From Camelus bactrianus (taxonomy: Eukaryota > Chordata > Mammalia > Artiodactyla > Camelidae), in the NCBI RefSeq assembly GCF_048773025.1, contig NC_133570.1, forward strand, positions 21,674,001 to 21,738,000: 64,000 bases of DNA, written 5' to 3'. Below the pieces are notes generated by a model. That model had not been told where the DNA came from. It was given only the letters and a program-made list of their open reading frames with translations, and made no database searches. Positions 56,740-64,000 of the stretch are shown here, piece by piece (positions within the stretch are counted from its first letter, which is position 1; every line of letters starts with the position of its first letter). A program made the translations under genes and the position numbers.

Positions 56740-58830
56740 TTAATTACAATCAGCTCCTTCGCTTCTGCCTGTTAAAAAAAAAGGTACAGGAATTTTGCAC
56801 CTTGAACCAGTTCTCCAGGGGATTTACCAATCAGTTTGGGGGGAAACTGACATCTTTACCATATTGAATCTTTCAGTCCATGAATATCCTTTCTCTCTCT
56901 TTGTCTCTCTCCTCCATTAACAGGCTGTAATAATTCTCAATGAAGTTGTATCTAGAGTTTTCTCAGAAACAAATGACTTGGACGTCTCTTTAGATTCATC
57001 CTTAGGAAACTGATATTTTTAATGCAATTGTAAACTGTATCCTTCTTAAGTGATATTTTCTATTCATTTGCTGTTAAATAGGAAGTTTCTCTATTTGGAA
57101 TTGGATCTGGTAAATTCGATATGCTTTTTTATAGGTTCTACTAATTTATCTACATTCTGTGGGACTTGCTATACAAACATATGATCTGTGAAGAATGACA
57201 ATGTTGTTGCTGTCTTCCCAGTTCTTACACATTTCCTTGCCTTCCCGTGCCTTGCTCCCTCTGCTGGAGCTCTAGTGCCCGGTACAACAGCAGGGAGGGT
57301 AATGGGCATCCTTGCCTTGTCACAAGGGATACTTTAAAACATTTCATTATGAAACATGATGCCTGCTAGTTTTCTTTAAAGACTATCTCACCAGATTAAG
57401 GAAGTTCTCTTACAGTCCATGTATGATAAGTGGGTTTTCCAAAATCATCTGTTGCATTTGATCCAATGCCTTTTCTGCATCTCTTGATATGATTTTTCTC
57501 TTTTAATGTCACGAATTGTGTAGATTGTTCTAACGTTGAACCAGTCTTGCCTTCTTGGAATACATGAACCAGGCTTGTCCACATGTATTGTCCTGTACAG
57601 TGGCTGGATTCAAGGTGTTAATATTTTGTTCAGAATGTTTGCATCTATATTCCTGAGTGAGACAGAGATGTGGCTCCTCATTCACTGCCCTTGTCAGGTT
57701 TCACCATCGAGGCTATGTTAACTTCATGAAATGAATTATTTTATCCTCTAGAGGAATTTATGTAACGTTGGAATTGCTTATCAGAGAAGCTCTCCTAGTC
57801 AGCTTTCTTTGAGGGAAGACTTTTGAGCACTGACCCAGTGCCCTTTTAAGGACTGAGATTTTCTGTTTCTTCTTGACTCAAATATATGTGTTTGATTAGA
57901 TTTTTCTAGGAATGTTCTCATTTCATCTCAAATGATTGGCATAATGCTATTATCATAGGCTCTCATTATCCATTTTAGATATGCCATTCTGCAAAAATAG
58001 CCCCCGTTTCATTCCTGATATGGGTAATGTTTGCCTTCTTTCATTTGTTCTTAATAAATTCACCAAATTGCTTTCAATTTCAGTAATATCATGAAACAGA
58101 CAACTCTCTGCTTTCCTGTTTTATCATCCCCACTGGATATTTATTTTCTATTTCTTTAGTATTTGTCTCTCCCTTTCTTATTTCCTTCATTCTATTTTAC
58201 TTTGAGACTCTTTTGCTGTTTTCTGGCTTTCTGAGACATGTGCTTAGCTCATCCACTTTCTATAAAATTTCTGTGTGCAATTTAAGGCTATCAGTTTTCC
58301 TCTGTGTAATCCACTAGCTGTATCCCACACAGTGTTTATGGAGGGATTTCACTACAGTTCAAGTTCAATCTGTCATCTGATTTCCAGTTGGAGACCTTCT
58401 CTCAACTACTGGGAGCCTATTTCTTTACTGCGAAACATCTGAGGATGCCCAGGGTCTCTTGGCTACTGATTCCTAGTTTGCCACTGGCTTGTGGTGTTTG
58501 GCTTATAGGACACATGCGGAATGATTTCGGTCATTTGAAATTTGTTTAATCTTGCTTAATGGCCCAGTATGTGGTCAACTTTTGTCAATGTTCCTTTTCT
58601 GCTTGAAGGGACTATACATACTATAACTCTGGACATGTGCTCTGTATCTAAGTCCATCAGGTCAAGCCAGTGAAGTCTTCGAATCTGCCTTTATCTTCTT
58701 TAAGTTATTCTAGGTAATGCTTCTTAGCCATAAAACTTTCCAAACGGATATCAATATAACTATGCCAGCTTTCTTTGGGGTAGGAACTTCATGGTATCTT
58801 TTTCCATTCATTTACTTTTTTGTGTGAATT
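56740..58830 (-). repeat. Ancient LINE (L1/HAL1-like), antisense
   Basis: Antisense ORF2-region phrases: aactgacatctttaccatat, gggcatccttgccttgtcac, ttaaggaagttctcttacag, aatgccttttctgcatctct, ggtgttaatattttgttcag. Collinear with the usual antisense L1 order over about 2 kb and too decayed to encode anything. Same class as 1-2030. Confidence 0.75.
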
Positions 58831-59440
58831 TTAACTTTCTTTTTTTAATTGAACTATAGTTGGTTTACAATGTTGTGTTAGTTGAGTGTATGCCAAAGTG
58901 ATTCAACTATACATATAAATATATATATTCTTTTTCAAATTCTATTCCATTATAGGTTATTACAAGTTATTTAATATAGTTTGCTGTGCTATACAGTAGA
59001 TCTTTGTTGTTTATCTGTTTTATATGTATATAAACTATATACGTAACTATATTTGTTACTTATGTAACTACATATATATATATATTTATTATATAGTTAC
59101 ATACATACAGTGTGTTAATCTCAAACCCCCCAATTTTCCCTCCCCCCACCCTTTTTGCCCTTTGGTAGCCATAGTTTGTTTTCTATGTCTGTGAGTCTAT
59201 CTCTGGTTTGTAAATAAGTTCATTTGTGTTATTTTTTTTTAGATTCCACGTATAAGAGAGATCATATGATATTTGTCGTTCTCTGTCTGACTTACTTCAC
59301 TTAGTATGATAATCTCCAGGTCCATCCATGTTGCTGCACATGGCATTATTTCATTCTTTTTCATGGCTGAGTAATATTCCATTGTGAATATATACCACAT
59401 CTTCTTTATCCAGTCATCTGTCATCCATCCATTTACTTTT
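58831..59440 (-). repeat. Artiodactyl-type L1 3' end, antisense
   Basis: A 3' UTR with tttttaattgaactatagtt and gctgtgctatacagtagatc, an AT-rich run, then the end of ORF2. The minus strand at 59239-59424 encodes MEYYSAMKKNEIMPCAATWM and SEVSQTENDKYHMISLIRGI, the well-conserved C-terminus of L1 ORF2p. It is 5'-truncated, inserted into or beside the older LINE, and much younger because the ORF2 tail is still open. Confidence 0.88.
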
Positions 59441-60862
59441 AACCCAGCTGGTTAACTGAGTCCACTGTGCCTGGCCTTGGGAACTCTTCTCCAAATCACT
59501 TTCTTCAGGCAGCATTCGTTTCTGAAATGTGTACCAAGCACTGGCATTATACAGGGGTTATGTCTGTGTTTCTTACATTTCCAACAGCTCACCTGCCTTT
59601 GTATGGTGGAATTTCTTGGCCTTTTCAATATTTGAGGCTGGTCCAGAATTTTCGGACACCTCTCCGTGTTCCTGGAGCATGTGTGCAGACCTCTGCTCTG
59701 GAAGAAGTCGGTGATCCTGCAGGTCCCAGGAAACCCAACTCAAATAGCCTCAGCTAAGGAAGGAATTATTGGTTCGCCTAACTTGGAATCCAGACACTGG
59801 GAATACAGGGCTACCTAAACCCAGAGGCCCTGGCCCTGTTTCTCTGGGATTCTCGCTGCTCTGCCCTCATCCCCTCATTGGCTGGCTTCCTGGGAGATGG
59901 CAGGTTTGGAGGTTGGGCAGGAGCTCACCTACACAGTCCCCACCCCATCAAGGAGGACCTGGCTACTGCTGTCACCTAGTGGCAGATCTGCCAAGAGAGA
60001 ACCCCCAGGATGGCACAATTCCCTGGGGGACCGACCAGCCACCTGGTGGCAGGATGATTCCACTGCATCTCTTCCATCCTGGGAGGGCTACAAATTCTGG
60101 ATATAATTTGCGCTCTTGGCATGCTTTAGCCAACGTCATGGCAGTCCCCACAGCCTTGTGTCTCAACTTATTCCATGACAAAAGACATGCAGCGCAGAGT
60201 GGGCTGGTTTTACTATGTACCTGTTGCCCGGAAGTAGCTGGCTTCTTTTTAAAATGGAATAGCTTACTGAAGGCACAAAGTGAGAGCTAACACCCTGAAA
60301 TATGGGCTTCTGCCTTCTAGGATGCAGTTTATCTTTTGAATCAAAGACCATTATTTGGTGGGGTCGCCCCAGATCCAGAATACATGAGGCTGGCAATCAA
60401 GGGGTAGAAATCAGAGAGGCTTTTTCCATGATTAATCCCAACAATTCACCCAAAGGATGTTTGCTCCCTGTCCTGGAGCTCCGAGCTCTGCTGCATTGGT
60501 GATCTTTGTTCCCAAGAAGACCATGCTTCCCCCAGGAGACACTACATGGTTCCACTGAGTTGAAACCCACAAGCAGAAAAAAGGGGTCCCTTGCTGGTTG
60601 GACCAGTCAGCCCTGATGACTAAAGAGAAATCGGGTGGCGGCCACGCAACGGAGGCAGGGAGGACTCTGTCTAGAGCCCAGAGCACTAAGCATCCTGGTC
60701 TTTCTTAGTACTTAGACTCTTAGGAAAGAAAGTTTAGATCCTGCACCACCACCACCAGGTAAAGACCCATGACCAGCTGGGGTTCTAGCCAAGGACAACC
60801 GAGAAATATTTAATGGGGAGAGAGAGAGAAACCATAGATGTCAACATAGCCTCGTGACTAGA
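59441..60862. other. Unassigned spacer
   Basis: No gene or repeat that I can support. Confidence 0.4.
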
Positions 60863-61026
60863 GTCACCAGGTTTAGCAAATGAAAATACAGATGCCCAGT
60901 TAAATTTACATTTCAGATAAACAATGGATAATGTTTTTAGTGTATGTCCCGTGGAATATTTGGGACACAATTATACTAAACACTTATTCATTGGTGGAGC
61001 ATCTTGTCTTGTATCTGGCAACCCGA
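60863..61026. repeat. Imperfect palindromic interspersed repeat
   Basis: gtcaccaggtttagcaaatg ... cagttaaatttacatttcag ... tttttagtgtatgtcccgtg, then tttgggacacaattatacta and tgtatctggcaacccgattc. The central part is a fold-back (agtgtatgtccc versus gggacacaattatact), as in a known class of mammalian palindromic repeats, perhaps a DNA-transposon derivative. Confidence 0.55.
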
Positions 61027-61699
61027 TTCACAATCGGTGGAAAGAAAGGAGCCGTGGTGATGTAGCGTCTTTTTCCCTTGCTCGTTATTGTGTGTGTATC
61101 TATTTGTATTTATCAGCCATGTCTCTTTTCTTCTGCTCAGTATTACTTTATGTACAAGCTGTTGGAGGTTAGCAGAATATGCAGAAGAACTGTGCATATG
61201 AGGAGAAATTAATATAGTTCCCTGTGGATACAGTGACTCTTGGCAACAGGTGTCTATGCATTTGCGGGAGGGGGTGAGATCTTTGGGTACAGGATGGGGC
61301 ACCTGAGACAGAAACCGCAGTTTGGCCAGCTGGTGCAGTGCCGGGCTTGGCCAGCAGAAGGTGCTGGAGCATCGCTGCAGCGAGACAGCGCCTCCCTGTT
61401 TTCCCGCTTTCCTACCTTTTAATCCGGCACAGGAGCTGGCGATGGGCCAGCATCCCCTCAGCAGCCCTGAGGGGCCAGTTCAGCAGAGCACTCAGCCCCA
61501 CTCTGCACCAGGCGGCCCTTCTGCAGTAGATCCGGCCTCACTCCAGAGCAAAAGACTAGCAGTGGCCTCCTACACCTTCTGGCCAGGACGGGCCACATCG
61601 GCCCACCGGCCATGGCCACACACTGTGACTCGAGACCAGATGACCAGCTGGCCAGATTCAGATTCGTCCAGCTGGCTACACTGGCTGCATCTTCTCCTT

Positions 61700-61790
61700 T
61701 CTGAACCATCCATTCATTCATTCATTCATTCAAGTGTTTATTGCTCACACACCGTGTACCAGGCAGAGTCCTACTGTCTTGTGTGCCGGG
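61700..61790 (-). repeat. MIR/L2 3'-end fragment, antisense
   Basis: ccattcattcattcattcat, then tcaagtgtttattgctcaca and ccgtgtaccaggcagagtcc. Confidence 0.55.
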
Positions 61791-62400
61791 GAGACATGTT
61801 ACCGTTCCTCTCGTGTCTGTGCCCCGGCATGCAGTGGCTGGGTCGTGTGGTAGGTGTGTTTGATTGTCTCCATTTTAAGCAAAACTATTTTCCAAAGTGG
61901 AGGTACCAATCTACTTTTCCAAGAACAGGGTGGAAACAGAAGTGGGCCAGAAATAAACCCAACAAAGTCATTGTCGGACATGTAGGAGACGGGGAGAGAC
62001 CACAAGCGAACAAACTCCTACACAGAAAAGGCAGCAGGTCACGCTGAGCTCTGGTAAGAAATCTAAATTTGTTTCCGAGTTTTTCAATTTACGTAAATAG
62101 ATTTATGCAGTACTTGTCATCACATAATGGGCTACGCTGTTTCACTCAAGATTATGTTTTTCAGATCTAGCCATAATAATGTATTTCATTCATCCTAGTT
62201 GCTGAATATTCAGCATAGAAATATGTGTGTATATAGTATATATAGTACATCTCCATATAGCTATTATATATGTGTATATATAGTATGTACTGGGCACGTA
62301 GGTTGTTTCCAACTGTGACTTTTTGTAACAACAGATGCAGCAGTAACAACGCTATTCCACGTGATACCCAGAGATGGGACCACTGCGGCGGAAGGACCCC
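61791..62400 (-). repeat. Old L1-type LINE fragments, antisense
   Basis: ttttccaaagtggaggtacc, then later ctagttgctgaatattcagc and taggttgtttccaactgtga, the antisense ORF2-end phrases, with an AT-rich TATA run at 62225-62285. Confidence 0.5.
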
Positions 62401-62793
62401 ACATTTTCAGTGTTGCTGCTCCCTCTTGTGGCTGATGCGCTGAATTACACCAGGTCCCGTTTCCCTATATCTTTACAATCCTTGACACCCTCAGGCTTTT
62501 CCGCTTTTGTCCCTGACACTCTTACTACTGCTAAGCCCTCCTTACAGCTCTTATACACTGCCAGCAAAACCCCAGGTGTATGCCCAGTGCCAGGTGAGCC
62601 GACAACTCCGAGGAAGGGTTGGGTCTCCCTCCTCAGCCTGGGCAGGGGAGAGGGGCGCGTTCACTTGCTCTCTCCGTCCCCAGCCCAGTGCATCTCACAC
62701 AGGAAGGTTCTTGTCCAGCTCTACCCCTAATTCAGTAAACTTTCCAGCCTCAGTCTCCCAGTCGGTGGCCCCAAATGTTGCACAACCAACACA

Positions 62794-62836
62794 GCGTGTG
62801 TGCGTGTGCGTGTGCGTGTGCGTGTGTGTGTGTTGG
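62794..62836. repeat. (GTGTGC/GT)n microsatellite
   Basis: Alternating gtgtgtgcgtgtgcgtgtgc then gt repeats. Confidence 0.9.
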
Positions 62837-64000
62837 GAGGGAGACTGAATTTGTAGCATTTGCCAGTTTTCACAGTGTAAATACTTCCATGTGGCTGATG
62901 GCGAGCTACTGATGGGCATCACTGAACACAGAGCCAGAAAGAGATGTGTCCAATCAGCGGTGCTGGGAGCTAGGTGGCAGCCCCACACACCGCGAGCTCA
63001 CTCTTGGTGGCCGCCCTGTCCCTAGTCCTGCACACTGGGCAGCAGTAACGCCTCCCTGTGCTTCTGTCCAAGGAGATAGTCACTCCTGGTGCCAAAGCCA
63101 AGCACATCCCAGACCAGGGAGGGAAGGACCTAGAATCTGGGGAAAGGAGTAGGAAACCCCACCGCACACACCCTACCCCCGGGGGTCTCGCTCCTTCTCT
63201 TGTCCGTCCCACCATCTCCAGGAAAGACAAAGACTCGACACCTGGGGTGCTCCCACTGGGGGCCCCACAAGTCTCCCTCCATGTTGAGGCCCTGGAGTGA
63301 GAAGTGATGCCATAGGGCAGTTAGTCCCATATCCCACCAACAGGTCTCCACTGCAGATGCCAGCCGTCCCCATGATGGAGAATTAGCAGAAGACCACAGC
63401 AACACCAAGCAGTCCCCACAGCACCTAGGACTTGTCACCCAGCTGACCCAGCACGTGCTGCAGGTGAGTCTTTCCTGGAACTGGGATCTGGCCCTGGACC
63501 CCACGGCTGCTGGTTGGTCTAAGACTCTCTCTGGTTTTAAGCATCCCCTCCCCTCCATCTCAGCACCCGAGATTCCCACCTAGGGTGAGAGTGATGAGGG
63601 AATGAGGGCGCCCCTGTGAGAGCGCACCTGTGGCTAATGATTGCTCAGATCCATCCCACCTGTCTTCACTAATCAGGTCCCTGTGAGATGGGTGTGTCCT
63701 CTAAGCGGGGTGTTTGCCTGAGGTGTTTCCTAGAAACTTGGGGTTAGCCGTCCAGTTCCAGCTGAGCTGCTTCAGACTGGACAGGCCCACCCAGCCCTGC
63801 TCTGGGCCTGCACGAGTGTGAAAACTCCACCCTCGGGTGGTGCTGAGGGTATTCAGCTTGAAGGGGCAGAGCCCATGGCTTAGTCACGCCTGCACAGAGC
63901 CGCGCGGTCACGTCACCGTTTCCCCATCACCTTTCCCTGGGCTCCCCGGGCCTCGGACCACCCTGCTGCTTTAGTCTTCACCCCTTAAACACCCCAGCCC
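62837..64000. other. Unique GC-rich right edge
   Basis: No gene that I can support. A short open stretch between a plausible AG and a GTGAGT near 63355-63470 was considered and not called. Confidence 0.4.

Noticed and set aside
59239-59424. Small minus-strand gene
   Set aside because: It is the C-terminal end of L1 ORF2, not a host gene.
63309-63472. Possible exon with an AG acceptor and a GTGAGT donor near the right edge
   Set aside because: About 35 open codons, no recognised protein family, and no partner exon found nearby.
1-64000. IGLV genes, CRISPR arrays, operons or bacterial features
   Set aside because: No V exon with leader and 23-bp RSS was found on either strand, and nothing prokaryotic is present.
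36809-64000. Exons of the genes that flank IGL in human (RSPH14, GNAZ)
   Set aside because: No frame resembled these proteins; they probably lie further to the right, off the window.

Overview
The window is mammalian germline DNA and almost certainly camelid. It carries the joining-constant (J-C) end of the immunoglobulin lambda light-chain locus (IGL). The IGLC exons, IGLJ segments and 12-bp-spacer recombination signals (RSS) are recognisable by eye. The camelid call rests on tRNA-derived SINEs of the Vic-1 type, with an artiodactyl-type L1 3' end as support. No V gene is present. All J-C cassettes are on the + strand, so V genes should lie off the left edge. Gene numbers used here are local to this window.

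Layout. 1-2030 is old antisense LINE (L1/HAL1-like) sequence. 3200-5130 is the J1-C1 cassette. J1 lacks the FGXG motif, but its frame runs upstream through the RSS into a stretch that resembles exon 2 of the surrogate-light-chain genes IGLL5/IGLL1. About 4690-25746 is an array of four ~5.56-kb units (C1-J2, C2-J3, C3-J4, C4-J5) that are nearly identical. Each unit carries one IGLC exon, a forward and a reverse Vic-1 SINE, two L1 3'-end pieces and one IGLJ. C5 (26972-27288) follows; it is a mosaic exon and has lost the first intradomain cysteine. A second, 3.22-kb duplication carries J6-C6 and J7-C7. It ends in a relic cassette: J8 is out of frame but keeps a good RSS, the C exon is missing, and intron and 3' UTR remnants with a polyadenylation signal remain (35876-36808). 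The total is eight J (six with an intact FGGG motif) and seven C exons (six with all expected cysteines).

36.8-64 kb is the 3' flank, with no protein-coding gene I can support. It holds old repeats (an MLT1-type LTR, MIR pieces, L1/HAL1 blocks, a younger artiodactyl-type L1 3' end at 58.8-59.4 kb), simple repeats, a G-rich minisatellite and a CpG-rich patch at 55.9-56.6 kb. A cluster of B-cell motifs (E-boxes, EBF1-, NF-kB-, PU.1/IRF- and FOXO-like) at 48.0-48.2 kb lies about where a 3' lambda enhancer would be expected.

How it works. RAG joins an upstream V (23-bp RSS) to one J (12-bp RSS). The transcript then splices from the J donor to the C exon, adding the lambda constant domain whose terminal Cys bonds to the heavy chain. 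The main points of interest are the possible IGLL5-like role of J1-C1, the recent homogenised amplification, the mosaic Cys-less C5, and a J8 that could act as a recombination sink deleting every functional cassette.
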